Positions 1-11,700 of a stretch of DNA of 64,000 bases are shown here, one piece after another. A model generated the notes under the pieces. The model was not told the origin of the DNA and made no database searches. It was given only the letters and a program-made list of their open reading frames with translations. The stretch is taken from NCBI RefSeq assembly GCF_016545825.1, contig NC_052614.1:24260559-24324558 (forward strand), given 5' to 3'. The first letter of the stretch is position 1. Each line of letters opens with the position of its first letter. A program made the position numbers and the translations under genes. This DNA comes from Eucalyptus grandis (taxonomy: Eukaryota; Streptophyta; Magnoliopsida; Myrtales; Myrtaceae).

Positions 1-440
1 AAGGTTCTCATGGCTTGACCGTTTTTGTGGCCGAGTTGTGCTCTTTCCTTTCATTTAATGAACTGATTGGGGTTGTTTGCAGTTTAATGAAGTGATAATT
101 TGTTGTTCACTGTCGATATCACATGTAGCACTTCATGTTGTCCTCTTGCTCTGAGTGTTCGAAATTTGCTTCATGTTTGGGTATTTGAATGGTAAAATTA
201 TGAATATCCTCATTGTGTCCTACATTGTTTTGTGCAAATTGGTTAGCTGTTGAACAGGCCATCTTTGATCTTCAATTCTTGGTTAGGTGATCTATGATAG
301 AGGATTTCTCTGAAAATGTAGGACTCTAGATATGTGTGGATAATGCACAGTTATGAGATTTCCTTTTGGGTGCAAAACCTCAATTTGCTTTTTCGACATT
401 ACCTAATGAAGTGTATTTTTTTTGGGTCACTGTTTTATAG
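1..440 (+). other. Intron of the cyclophilin gene
   Basis: No coding similarity is visible. The first recognisable exon begins after an AG at 439-440 and its first codon is split, needing one base from an upstream exon. This stretch is therefore best read as intron. The start codon and the N-terminal half of the cyclophilin domain lie left of the window. Confidence 0.6.
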
Positions 441-3400
441 GAACCAGTGGAGAAAGCATTTATGGGGAGAAGTTTCCAGGTCAGACTGTTGAATTTGCTT
501 GTTGTCCATGTAACATTATAGTATCATTTTTTTTAAAGTTCCAATTCTTGCTTCAATTTACCTCTCAATTTTTGTATGGATTAGCAATTTTCTGTAACAA
601 TTACTAGTTGTAGACTTGTTGATCATTTTAAAAAGATCAGAGAACTTCATTGATTTTGTCAACCTCATTAGCATTGTATAGTGTCTTCACATAAGTGGAG
701 CATTTTGCTGGCAGAACAATGGGGTTCAAACTCTTCAACAATGTCGTTTGCTTTAAACACAAACATTTTCTCTAAATCATTGGTTGTTGAATTAAAGTAT
801 TCTCGTGGCTATTCATCTTAATGTCATCAATCAAAACTGTTCTTATACCTTTTACTGAATCGAATGGTTTAATTATTTGGGAGTCACTATCTCATTATTA
901 GGATTTAACTCCCTGAATTGAATATTGTGTTACTCTGGAACACCTAGAATGGTGTGCTCAATGATAATAAAAATGTGATACCAGCAGGTTCTTTTACTGT
1001 TTTTCTATCATCACATGAGAGAACTGATCTTTATCATTGTCTTTTGAGGAGATATATTTAAAGTCCATTGTATTTAAAATTTTAATATATGGAAACTTAG
1101 ATGTGTACAGTGCAGCTTGGTTTGGCAATTTGTGTCAAACATGTGCATTGGCTACATTTCTCATGGTTGGATCATGAAATTTTCCTGAACAATTTTACCA
1201 CGTTTTGAGATTAATAATTCCAGCTGGCACATTGGTGTTGACATCAAGTTGACTATCTAGTGTAGGCATTCTTTATGCCCATAAGTGGAACTGTACTCAT
1301 ACTCAATGCGCTCTAGAAATTTGGTTGCAGCTTAATCCCTCTATTCTGACTTTTCTCCAATTGATGAAATTTATGGAGTTTCCTGCTGGTCATAAGATGT
1401 ACTGTGTTAATAGGGTTGGCTAGATCACGCTTCTGATAATTGAACATGTAACATGAAACAATTCTGGGAAACTGTTGGTCCTATGAATTTGCAAGAGAGG
1501 AAATGAAAGTTCTTTTGGGCAGGCATTAAGACTAATAGAACAAACAGTTTACAGCTTTTTTTTTTTTTATGAATGCAATCTTGTGTGCGAGAAATAGCTG
1601 TTCCCTCTACTTTTTCATCTCACATTCCGCTCATTGTGTGGTACTCATCGTACTGATTTTACCCATGGCTGTTAAGTCTTTTATTTGTTGGGATTTGTCA
1701 CACAAATTTTCTTAGATTAATGATTGTAGTTTTCCTTTTTGCTGCCATCAACAAGAACACTGCAAACACGTCTTAGATCTATATGCATGCTTTTTTGAAG
1801 TGCTTTGAAAAGTCGTTTAGTTCATTTTTGGTTGATTGGCTTGATCAACTGGCTTTATTACTGGTGACAATTGCTTCTCTAAATTTCTTCAGATGAGTCC
1901 CCTCGGTTGAAGCATGATGGACCTGGTCTTCTTTCTATGTTAGTTGCTGATCGTGATGCTTTAGGTTCTCATTTCCTTATTACCTTCAAGGCTGATCATC
2001 ATCTTGACAGGTTTGTCTAAATGTTCTCACCGTGTCTTGGGGCTTATTGGAAGATATTATGATGTCTAGCATTTTATGGTCTTCTTATTCATTTTAATAT
2101 TTTGGTGTACATGACAGGAAGTCTGTGGTCTTTGGGAAGCTTGTGCAAGGGCTTGAAGTATTGAAAAGAATTGAAAATGCAGGCGATGACGAAGGCAGGC
2201 CCACTGTTACTGTGAAAATAATTAATTGTGGCGAATTTTCGGAAGGTAGTGTGATCTGAGAATTCTAACACGAATCAATCTAATTTGAGGATACAATCAA
2301 TTTATGATGAAGTCAAACTAAGTTCTTTGATCATGTTTTTATGTTTCATATGTGGGTTTTATGTATAGATAAAAAGAGAGCGAATAAGTTGAAAATGGGC
2401 AAGGACACAGCTTCTGAGGCTAACAGTCATGAACCGCGGAGAAAGAGTAAACGCAAGAAATCTTCCAGAGATAGAAGGAAGAAAAGAAGAAGATATTCAT
2501 CTTCATCGGAGAGTTCAACAGATATTGATTCTGAGTCATCTGAAACTGAGAGCGAGTCTGACTCATATGATTCTTCATCATCTTATGTTAGTTCCTCAAG
2601 TGATGACAGGCGTAAAAGGAGAAAGAGATCTTCCAAAAGGGACAAGTCTAAGCGTGGTAAAAGAAGGGATAAACGGCGTGATAGAAAACGGAAGAGACGG
2701 GATAAGAGATCCAAGCGTAGATCCAGAAGGTGAAGCACTTGATTGTCTTGGTCATGTTTTTACTTGCATGGATAATTGACTTCATACTGGACCCCTTGTT
2801 ATTTTTTTCTTTTTGGTGGAACTTTGGTGATGACGGACAGCATGCTCCTGTGCTTCTGGGAAACAACATTAAAACGTACTTGGCTCTAGAGGTTTCTGTT
2901 GGAGCTGTTAATTTGCTTCCTTTATAATCTGCCTTTTTCAGATTCAGTTGATATGATCTTTTAAGTTCATGATATGTATCCTTTTCAGACAGTTACTCAT
3001 CTTTTGATGCATGACAACCCTGTATCTACTTCACTGTACTCTTTTTTATTACTGACTCACTTCACCTGACAGTAGGCTGATACTTTCCCTTTGTTAGGGT
3101 TTTGAATGGTTCTTCAGACACTGGAAGTGAGACTGAGAGTGGAAGTAACTCTGAAGATGACAGTCTGGATGCTTTCGGAAAAGATCGGAAAAAGAAAGAT
3201 CCTTCTCAAAATTCTGGTAAGTTCTAACTTATTTTGTGTAGTTTCACATACATGAATGCCATTTCAGTGAGATTGAGATGCTGTATCATCCATTCTGTTG
3301 GGTGATTATTCTGATTCATAGTCAGAATTTTGTTGTTGGTATTGCTGTAAAAGCCATACTTGATGAGTTATAGAGTACTCACTCATTGAAATTTGCACAT

Positions 3401-5690
3401 GCTCATCGTTGGTGATGCCAATCTAATGAGGTCCATAATATTGAAACTTTTGTCTTTTTGCTGGAAGGAATTAAAATTCTTCTGGGCCTTCTTCTGGTTT
3501 TTTTTCAAGGAAGGGGAGCAGGGTGCATAGGTACTGTTGATTGTGGTTTCTATACTGCATGTAAATGTTTTGGCATATGCATTTGGTTGGAAATGGCTTG
3601 CTTTCTATGAATTGCAACTTTATAAGCTATAACAAGTTAGCTCTTAACTTTACAGATGCAGTTGTATAGTTAGAAAGCAAAACTTTGTTATGCAGTTACA
3701 TAATGAATCAAAATGTATGTGTGGTAATGAGTGGAATATTACTTTTTATGCTGTTTTCTCTTACTGTTTAGAGATTATCCAGGTGGTGGTAGTGTGTGGA
3801 ATATTATATTTTATGCTGTTTTTTCTTAATTTTTGGAGATTATCCAGGTCCTGGTCTGTCTACTGAGTCCATCCAGAGAGAAGGTTCTGATCATCACAAA
3901 AAGAGGGAAAGTGCAAAATCGCATGGAAATGAAGCAGATGCATCCCTAAAGGTGAATGGAGATCGGCGAAGTAATGGTATTGAAGATGATGCTCACTCCA
4001 ACGGGAGTCCAGATAGACGACCTGATGTAGTTGATGATCATCCAGGAAAATCCAGGTATTCTTGACATCTCAGTTGCTTTTTTTAATGGTTTATAGTTCT
4101 TCTAGAGTCTTGGGAATTTTTCATAAGGTGAAAACTGATGAAGCAGGAGCAGGAGCAGGAGCAGGAGCATGAGTCCTAGTAGTATCAGTCCCCACAGGAA
4201 TATGAGCAAGAGCCCTGATGCAAGTCTAAAGAGGGCTATTAGCAGGAGTCCAAGTGTACCTAGTAGGAGCCCTAGTCCTCGTGGTGGGTCAGGCAGAAGC
4301 AGGAGTATAAGTAGAAGCCCTGTTAGAAGTGGTAGCAGCAGGAGCCCAGCTAGGAGTAGTAGCCTGAGCCCAGCTAGAAGTGTCAGCCGGAGCCCAGCGA
4401 AAAGTGTCAGCCGGAGCCCAGTCAGGGGCAGAAATGTTAGAAGTGTCAGCAGAAGCCCCGTGAGAGCTCGTTCTCATAGAACCATCAGCAGGAGTCCTGT
4501 AAGGTCCATTTCTCGTAGGAGTCCAAGCCAGAGTCCTCCAAGAACATCAAGAAGAGAGAGGGATAGTAGCCCTGTCAGAGCTTCAAGGAGCGCAAGCCGA
4601 AGTCCTGTTAAGTCCTCCCGAAGAAGCATGAGCAGAAGCTCAGGGAGGGTCCCTTCAAGAAGAAATGGTGGCAGGAGCCCTGTCAGAGCACCAAGTAGGA
4701 GTGACCGTCGTAGCTATTCTCGTAGTCGTAGCCCTCCTTTGCGTCGTGCGGCTAGATCCCCACCATCTGTTCGTAGAAGGAGTTATTCTCGAAGTGCTTC
4801 TCCAGGTGATTCTCCCAAGCGCATTAAAAGGGGGCGAGGTTTCAGTGAGCGGTACTCTTATGCTCGTCGATACAGGACTCCATCTCCTGATCGTTCTCCA
4901 GTGAGGTCCTACCGTTACGGTAGCAGAGCTGACCGTGATAGGTAAGTTACATTCCGATCAGGTTTTGATTGTCTCTCTCTCTCTCTCTCTCTCTCTTTTA
5001 AAAATGTCTTTTGCTTAATGTGGCAAGCGGATTTTACATTGTCTGAGCATGCCTTCAATTCCTTCTAGGTATCCAAGCTACCGGAGGTACTCCCCAAGGC
5101 GTTACCGAAGTCCTCCTAGAGGAAGAACTCCTCCAAGGTGATGTGCGCCAAACTCTTGTTAGAACTCAAAACCTTCTATTTCTCTACTCTCAAGCCCAGC
5201 TTAAGAATTATCATGAGATGGAAATCAGAAGAGTTAATATTATTCAAAAAGTTCTCAATCAAGCTAACATACAATGGAAGCTGGCTAGGATCTTCCTTGA
5301 CTCTAATCTGTTTACAAGCCATGGAATATAAAGACACGAATGCCTATTATTTCCTGTTAACGATCTACTTGCTGGAACTGCAGATACAGAGGCAGACGGA
5401 GTCCTTCTGTTTCACGTAGCCCTCGTTATCGAAACCGTCGACATAGTCCAAGTCGTAGCCCCATTCGCAATCGTTCCCCAGTTGAGGTGTCTAAATCTCG
5501 TTCTTCCCCTCGCGATGAAAGGCAGAAATCATCTTCTAGGAGTCCAAGCCGTTCAGCATCAAGGTCTTCAAGGGATTCACCACCTCCTAAGCGTGCAAGC
5601 AAAGACAGATCCCGGTCATCATCCAGGAGCCCAGATGGAGGGGGTCTGGTAAATTATGAAGATGGTTCTCCAGATTCTAGTCGAAGATGA
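441..5690 (+). CDS. CYP95/CYP63-type cyclophilin with C-terminal SR domain (5' partial)
   Basis: Nuclear-speckle cyclophilins of this class (CYP63/CYP95 in Arabidopsis) join a peptidyl-prolyl isomerase domain to an Arg/Ser-rich tail that binds splicing factors. Exons that keep one frame: 441-479, 1893-2010, 2118-2245, 2369-2729, 3098-3216, 3848-4055, 4147-4941, 5069-5137, 5384-5690, about 713 visible residues. Exons 1-3 give the C-terminal half of the cyclophilin fold ([39 protein letters not shown]). Exon 4 is a Lys/Arg/Ser-rich linker, exons 5-6 are acidic and Ser-rich, exons 7-9 are dense RS and SRSP repeats. All introns are GT-AG; the longest is 1.4 kb. The active-site stretch reads GSHFLITF with a later HHLDRKSVVF, so the residues equivalent to human CypA Gln111, Phe113, Trp121 and His126 are His, Leu, His and Ser. 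This resembles CYP95 more than CYP63. The role is inferred from the family. Confidence 0.88.
4972..4996. repeat. (TC)n microsatellite in cyclophilin intron
   Basis: About 12 uninterrupted TC units lie 30 bases after the donor site at 4942 and upstream of the acceptor at 5067-5068. Likely length-polymorphic. Confidence 0.9.
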
Positions 5691-6518
5691 ACCTGTAATA
5701 TGGGTGGTTGTGTCATGGAGCTCGAGCTGTCATCTTATATCCGCGTGTGAGGTCTTTACTCGTGTAGTTCATACCCTATTGAATTTAGGCAAGTGCCTTG
5801 TTGGAATCAGTATTTGCAGACTGAAGTTTTGAACTATAGTTCTCAGTAATGTTTTTGTGAATTTGAATGTTTGGTATGGCAATTATTGCAAGGATAGAAC
5901 GAAGGATCTTGTCGGCTAAATTAATTTGTCGGTTGGGGTTGGGAATTTCCGGCTGTCGAAATGGTGCGAGCATGGCATAGCTTTGCTGTTGATATGCACT
6001 TAGTTCATCTTATGCTCTTGAAGCACTTAGTAAAGACCTCGTTCTCTTGCATTCTAGCCCTCAATGCATCTCATCTTGATGCTGGTTTTTACCGATCTTT
6101 CTGAATTGCTAATTATTTCCTCTTCGAGTTTCACGTTAGCTTACAATTTTTTGTCTTGTCCTGATGACGAGAGCCGTTTCTCCTCTGCTCTTTTGCTTTT
6201 TCTTTCCTGATTAGGATGCAAGCGTCGGACAGCGGTTTGTAGGTCTTTATGTGTTTTGACTAGACAATAGATTACAATCTGCTTCTCGAATGCGTGTCCG
6301 CATTGATGATGCATGCAAGGGCGTTTTTGCTTTGTTCGTGCTTGTTACAACAAAGCAAAGGAGATACTTCCGAAGCTATCACGCCTTGGAACTATCTCCA
6401 CCTTAATCATCATCACCTAGGTTTGCAGGAGTCCCACCTTTCTCCTATCGCCCATCCGAGCGCCTCGCCCCCCATCTTTCTTTGCAACAACTTCGTCGCC
6501 TCCAAGAAGACGCAAGAC
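5691..6518. other. Cyclophilin 3' UTR, spacer and leader of the next gene
   Basis: No coding similarity is recognised in the first 600 bases. The last 210 bases are open in frame with the armadillo gene (ATGs at 6306 and 6309). They encode a His/Ser/Pro-rich stretch with no repeat character, so I treat them as leader. Confidence 0.5.
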
Positions 6519-7433
6519 ATGTCCACTGCTCGGACTCGCGACACCATCTCCGAATGCATCTCCCAAGCCCAGTCGGGCTCCAACGAAGCAAAGGAAAGAG
6601 CCCTTCAGACGCTCGCCAAGATCACCAAAGTCAGCCCTCTAAACCGGAGCCTGCTTGCTCAAGCAGATGGAGCGATCCCTGCTTTCCTCAGGCTCACTGA
6701 GTCCGACTCTCCCGTTGTTCGAGCCCTGTCGCTCTCCATCCTCTTCAACCTCTCCCTCAACCCGGACCTCAAGCGGCCCCTGGCAGACATGGAGACCATC
6801 AACCGTCTCAACTCCATCATCCTATCTCCTAGCTCCCCTGAATCCAGCAGGCTAGCAGCCTCCCTCGTTTGCAGCCTCGCCATGCTCGACAAGAACAAGG
6901 CCAAGTTTGGGGTCGCAGGGACCGTCCAAGCATTAATCAAGGCGATCTCTGGCCCAAACAGCGCGGCCTCACACCACTTGCTGAGCTCACTGGCTGAGCT
7001 CGTGCAGTTCCACGGCAATTGCACCCTGGCCGTCCGATCGGGCGCGGTACCAATGCTTCTCGGGTTGCTGGCCAGCACTGATGGCGAGGACTTGGTCGGG
7101 ACCTCCTTGGCCATTTTGGGCCTGCTAGCCCGGTTCAATGAAGGACTGAATGCTTTGATACGGACGGACAAGATCGTCGTCTCGATGATGGACGTGCTGA
7201 AAGGGAGGTGTATGCTGAGCAAGGAAGGCGCAGCCGAGATCCTTGTCCGGCTCTTCGACGAGAGTGAGGGTTGCACTCGAGAGGCTCTGAGATTGCCGGA
7301 GTTCTCAACCGTTTTGGCCGATCTTTCGGTCCGAGGGTCGGCGAGGGCGCGGGAGAAGGCCAGCTTCTTGATGAGGAGGTGGATGGAGGGTGACACTTAT
7401 GCTGATGGGAACCAGTTACTCCTCCAATGGTAG
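6519..7433 (+). CDS. Armadillo-repeat protein, intronless
   Basis: A 304-residue protein made of armadillo-type helical repeats, related to the ARM half of plant U-box (PUB) ligases but without a U-box. Visible repeat signatures include GAIPAFLRL, VVRALSLSILFNLSLNPDLK, GTVQALIKAI, GAVPMLLGLLAS, GTSLAILGLLARFNEGLNAL and GAAEILVRLFDE, roughly six repeats across residues 40-270. The C-terminal REKASFLMRRW resembles the last ARM helix of PUB-type proteins. I chose the ATG at 6519 because the family-like sequence begins there; the frame is open back to ATGs at 6306/6309, which would add about 70 residues of low-complexity sequence. ARM folds bind proteins; the partner cannot be told from sequence. 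GC content is higher than in the neighbours. A 245-codon antisense frame over the gene is a shadow. Confidence 0.82.
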   Translation: MSTARTRDTISECISQAQSGSNEAKERALQTLAKITKVSPLNRSLLAQADGAIPAFLRLTESDSPVVRALSLSILFNLSLNPDLKRPLADMETINRLNSIILSPSSPESSRLAASLVCSLAMLDKNKAKFGVAGTVQALIKAISGPNSAASHHLLSSLAELVQFHGNCTLAVRSGAVPMLLGLLASTDGEDLVGTSLAILGLLARFNEGLNALIRTDKIVVSMMDVLKGRCMLSKEGAAEILVRLFDESEGCTREALRLPEFSTVLADLSVRGSARAREKASFLMRRWMEGDTYADGNQLLLQW

Positions 7434-7984
7434 CTGAGGTTGCTTTGCCCTTGGCTTGCCTAGTGAACCTACTGATTTATTAGGAATGGTTAGGTGCAAG
7501 CAATAATCAGTTTGTTCATTTGATTTCAGCTTTTCTATTCTGGTCGATTATATGAGAATTGTTATTCATGATTTCAATATATCTTGCTAAATTAGGACGA
7601 CATAAATTCAATTAAAAGGTAATTATTATTTTTTAAATTATCATTAAATAAAATGCGAATTCATATTACTAGAAGAAAAAAGCAAATAAGCAGGAGATTA
7701 AACTCCCAAAATTAATAGATTTCGATTGGAAGTCTCAAAATTATTTCTCACTTATATACCTTTGTATTTCTTACATAAAATATACGTTGAGTCGGGAGTT
7801 TCGAAAAATTTATAAAAGGGCAAGAGTTGAAAATACAAGTCGCCCCGGACATGTTTTAAATAAATAAATAGATAATTCCAAAGAAATTATTTCTAGATTC
7901 AGTCATTACTTGCATTTCTATTGTCAGTATCCTATGTTTCATTAAAGTAATCTCCGCCTGCGAAATCTCTTTCTTGCGGCGGTA
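7434..7984. other. AT-rich intergenic DNA
   Basis: Contains the 3' flank of the armadillo gene and, toward its right end, the start of the F-box upstream repeat (ATTTCTAGATTCAGTCATTACT near 7890). No gene seen. Confidence 0.6.
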
Positions 7985-9660
7985 CTACATCTGCAGCAAT
8001 TTATTATGGCAATTTCATGGCAAACTTCTCCTGCCACCGGAACAATAGGTATCCAGTTGCATAGTAAAAAAATTTCTATTATCGACTTATCTTCAATTGT
8101 TAACAACTTACTAGGCGTTCCAATAAATTAGCAAATTACCAACTTTTATATGAAATCACTAATCTTAATTTGAGAGGGCTCTCGATTTTTTTATGATAAA
8201 GTAACCAACTAGTTTGAGATTATTTATTTTTATTTGAACTGCTTATCATGTTACCAATGTTGATTGTATTTTTTCGGAATTACCATTTTCTCTAATGACA
8301 TGCCGATTCTATTGGAACTACCATGTCCTTCATGGTATCAACAACTTTATTTAAAAGTACTTACCGGCTCTTTTTCTCGAATGCAGTTATCAATTAGTTT
8401 TTGATTATCTACTTATATTCGAATTACTTACTTCTTTTCATTTGATCAATGTAATTCATAGTCGAGTTGCGGCAAATCAAAAAGTTGTTTTCACCTTTCA
8501 AGAAAGCATTTTACATATCGTTTACATAGCTGACATGGTATAATCAATCCATGTAGTCTATGTGGTATGCCTAACCAACAATATATTTGAATTTGAAAAT
8601 TTTCACACGTCACCTTGCTTCGTCACCACATGATAACCTCGGGCACATGAAACACCTCGTGTTTTAAGGACGACTTAATTACAAGTTGCCTATATCGTCC
8701 GGCCGTATTTGGAATAGAATCAGGGACAAAATCATTTATTAAGTAGAAGGAGAATCAGATTGCCTTCCTTTAACCCAACCTAAGTTTGAGATTTTTCTTT
8801 TCCTCCGCATTACTTCATCTACATCAATTTATTATGGCAATTTCACGGTAAACTTCTCCTGCCATCGGAACAATAGGTCAATCTAGTTGCAGGGTAAAAA
8901 ATTTCTATTATCGACTTATCTTCAATTGTTAACAACTTACTAGGCGTTCCAATAAATTACCAACGTTCACTTCCACAACATATTAACATGTTGAAATTAC
9001 CAACTCTAATATGAAATTACTAATCTTAATTTGAGAGAGCTACTGATTTTTTTATAATAAAATAACCAACTAGTTTGAGATTGTCAAATTTTATTTGAGC
9101 TGCTTATCATGTTACCAATGTTAATTGTATTGTTTTGCAATTACCATATTTTTTTAATAACATGCCGATTTTATTGGGACTACCATTTCCTTCATGGTAT
9201 CAACAAATTATTTAAAAATACTTACCGGATTTTTTTTCTCGAATGAAGTTATCAAATAGTTTTTGATTATCTATGTATATTCGAATTACTTACTCCTTTT
9301 CATTTGATCAATGCCATTCATATTCTTGAGTTGTGGCGAATCAAAAAGTAGTGTCCACCTTTCGAGTAAGCATTTTACATACTGTTTACACAGCTGATGT
9401 GATGTAACTAATCCACATACTTTGCGTGGTGTGTCTTGCAACCGACAATGCATTGAATTTGAAAACTTTCACACATCACCTTACTTCGTCACGTGACATT
9501 GCCACGTGATGACTATCGACACGAAACATCTCGTGTTTTGAGGACGACTTAATTACAAGTTGCCTATATCATCCGGCCATATCTGGGATAGAATCAGGGA
9601 CAAAATCATGTATTAAGTAGATGAAGAATCAGATTGCTTTCCTTTAACCCAACCTAAGTT
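7985..9660. repeat. Direct tandem duplication of F-box upstream DNA (two copies of about 830 bp)
   Basis: Two head-to-tail copies, about 7985-8810 and 8811-9660. Both begin near AATTTATTATGGCAATTTCA and contain TACTAGGCGTTCCAATAAATTA. Both finish near AACCCAACCTAAGTTTGAG. The same block occurs once upstream of the other F-box copies (about 13460-14830, 31100-32660 and 37200-38060). F-box copy 1 therefore has two promoter-distal blocks, only the second adjacent to the gene. Confidence 0.85.
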
Positions 9661-9753
9661 TGAGATTTTTCTGTTCCTCCACAGCATCCTAGCAATAATT
9701 CTGAACATATATATCCATTTTTTCTTGAAATTTTTTTTGGGCCGTCCTTTGCC

Positions 9754-9760
9754 TATTTAA
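9754..9760 (+). promoter_or_regulatory. TATA-like box of F-box copy 1
   Basis: TATTTAA lies 160 bases before the ATG. It is followed at about 9808 by a leader block, CACCAAAGTCCCACAAATTT, kept in front of the F-box copies at 14943 and 38209 and, altered, near 35595. Conservation between paralogues supports a core promoter. Confidence 0.55.
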
Positions 9761-9920
9761 CTAAACGGCTATATCAATCACCGCGGACATATATCAACTA
9801 TATGCTTCACCAAAGTCCCACAAATTTTCTCACAAGTTTTGCCAAATTGCAAGATCAGTGAGTTTTTCTTTCTCCTGTCCTCTTTGATTCCTAGAACCGT
9901 CACCCGGTCCGACGAGTACC

Positions 9921-11147
9921 ATGGAATCGCTCTCCTGTATCCTTCCGTCCGATATCATGGTGAAAATCCTTGCTTCCTTACCGGCCCGGTCTCTCGTCCG
10001 GTTCCGCTGCGTCTCCAAGTCGTGGCGTTCGCTCTTGTCTGAGCCATACTTCTTGACAATGTGGATGAATCGCAGCGGGACTACCCTCCTGGTGGTCCCG
10101 CTGGAATGGGGAAATCGCGATCAATGCTCCTTAGTGTTTGAAAACGTGTCCATAGGAGTGAAGAAATTGAAGCTGCCATTTGGGAACAGATGGTTCTCCT
10201 TATCCGTGGTTGGTTCATCCGGCGACGGCGCTCTAATATGCTTGACCGGGCTTTCGTACGTACGCCGTCACGAGAGCAAGCAAGCGGTTATCCTGTGGAG
10301 CCCGTACACGGGCAAAATCAAGGCCCTTGGCAACGAGGGTTGCGTCCAATGCCGTCGGTGGCCCGTTTGCACCGAATCTCTAGTTCAGGGCTACAATTCG
10401 GCATGCTGCAATCGATATGTCGTCCATGGTTTCGGGTACGAGCCGAATGCCCGGGACTACAAGGTCGTGAGGATTACTTATTCGTACGGCGATGTGAGAC
10501 AAGTTTATTCTCTGGTAAGGTCATGGCATGTCGAGGTTTATAGCCTAGGCAGGGACACATGGAAGAGCCTGGGCAGGCCCAATTTCACCTGGACGGTTCG
10601 TGGCAATTCGCGGGCATTTGTCAATGGTTCCGTGCATTGGCTCGCGGCGCCTTATGCGAACGCGTGTTACAGCTCGATCGTGGCCTTCAATATGAAGGAG
10701 GAATCATTTGGAGATTTCATCTGGCTGCCCCGATCGGACGATCTCTTGCAATTCTCTCTGAACCCAAGAGGCAACGCGACACTCTCGGTATCATGCGGTT
10801 CACTGGCTCTGATTGCTTTCGGCAAATGGAACCGAGAGGAATGCGGCATTTGGGTGATGAAGGAGTACGGTGTGGCTGAGTCGTGGACCAAGCAGCATCA
10901 CATTGTGCTACCGATGGGGCCGGTCCGAGCGGTGTTGGGACTCACCGGGCGTGGCAAGATGTTGCTACGCATGGTGGATGAGAAGTTGGTGTGTTGCGAT
11001 GTTGAGGATAAGCAGATGAATGAGGTTGGAATCCAGGGAGGCAGCCCTGATTCATCTTTTGATGTAATTGATCTGGGAGGAGCAGATCCTACTCTCAGGA
11101 ACCAAGCCGGGGGACGTTCAATGTTGACCATAACCAACCTCCAATAA
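9921..11147 (+). CDS. F-box/FBA-type protein, CPR30-like (copy 1)
   Basis: Likely substrate receptor of an SCF ubiquitin ligase: the F-box binds the SKP1/ASK adaptor and the C-terminal domain selects the target. The 408 residues contain an F-box at about 8-48 (LPSDIMVKILASLPARSLVR, then FRCVSKSWRSLLS). An FBA-like region follows with GSSGDGALICLTG (98-110), ILWSPYTGKIKAL (124-136) and the HGFGYEPNARDYKVVRI block (169-185). Intronless, as is usual in this family. The start is fixed by an ATG in the same place in all paralogues. It shares most residues with copies 2 and 4. Arabidopsis CPR1/CPR30 controls immune-receptor levels, but the family is large, so a defence role here is only a possibility. 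The DNA after the stop is matched upstream of the relic at 45373. Confidence 0.9.
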   Translation: MESLSCILPSDIMVKILASLPARSLVRFRCVSKSWRSLLSEPYFLTMWMNRSGTTLLVVPLEWGNRDQCSLVFENVSIGVKKLKLPFGNRWFSLSVVGSSGDGALICLTGLSYVRRHESKQAVILWSPYTGKIKALGNEGCVQCRRWPVCTESLVQGYNSACCNRYVVHGFGYEPNARDYKVVRITYSYGDVRQVYSLVRSWHVEVYSLGRDTWKSLGRPNFTWTVRGNSRAFVNGSVHWLAAPYANACYSSIVAFNMKEESFGDFIWLPRSDDLLQFSLNPRGNATLSVSCGSLALIAFGKWNREECGIWVMKEYGVAESWTKQHHIVLPMGPVRAVLGLTGRGKMLLRMVDEKLVCCDVEDKQMNEVGIQGGSPDSSFDVIDLGGADPTLRNQAGGRSMLTITNLQ

Positions 11148-11379
11148 AGAATTAGGTTTCCATACATTAGCAGAAAATCTACATATGCTTTTTCAAAATT
11201 AGATAATTTTCTAGTTTTTGTTTTGGTAGTATTGATGTTGTGCGCATTTTGAAACCAATCCGTAAAAGTTTGGTAAGAATTATTATGATTAATTAAGTTA
11301 TGTATTCTTATGCATCATTTAGAAATAGTTGTCATCGCAAATTTATAAGTTCTCTTATATATACACACACATTTATACC

Positions 11380-11700
11380 GTGAATGTCACAGGAAATAAT
11401 GCAATTTATTTCCTATGGGTGGTCAAATTTGTTTACTCAGGATGAATATGTTGTACCCTTTTTTTGTCCGCACCAGAAGTTTATTTATTCCTTTGCAATC
11501 AAACTTTGTTCTTCCTCGTATTGTTCATTTCAAACGCCCGTCACACTTTCACTCGACAATAAACTAATTCCATCTGCTTATTAATGGCCGCATATATGAA
11601 AAGATAAGTGATAAAAGCGACCTCAGAGTTTTCCATCACCAAAAGCAAAAAAAGCTAAGGGAAGAACTAGCGGGGAGGATGACGGGAGTTTTAAGACTTA
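11380..11700. repeat. Segment duplicated at 44745-45055
   Basis: Shares long stretches with 44745-45055 in the same orientation, for example GAATGTCACAGGAAATA, TTTCCTATGG.TGGTCAAATT, GATGAATATGTT and GGAGGATGACGG. In the second place it stands just upstream of the diverged F-box relic. An ancestral array may have alternated two F-box subtypes, one of them now missing here. Confidence 0.65.

Noticed and set aside
2341..2733. Independent 130-codon basic/Ser-rich gene
   Set aside because: It is exon 4 of the cyclophilin gene; the stop comes from reading into the intron after 2729.
6659..7396. Long antisense frame (245 codons) over the armadillo gene
   Set aside because: It mirrors the GC-rich sense frame and has no domain; the sense strand carries clear ARM repeats.
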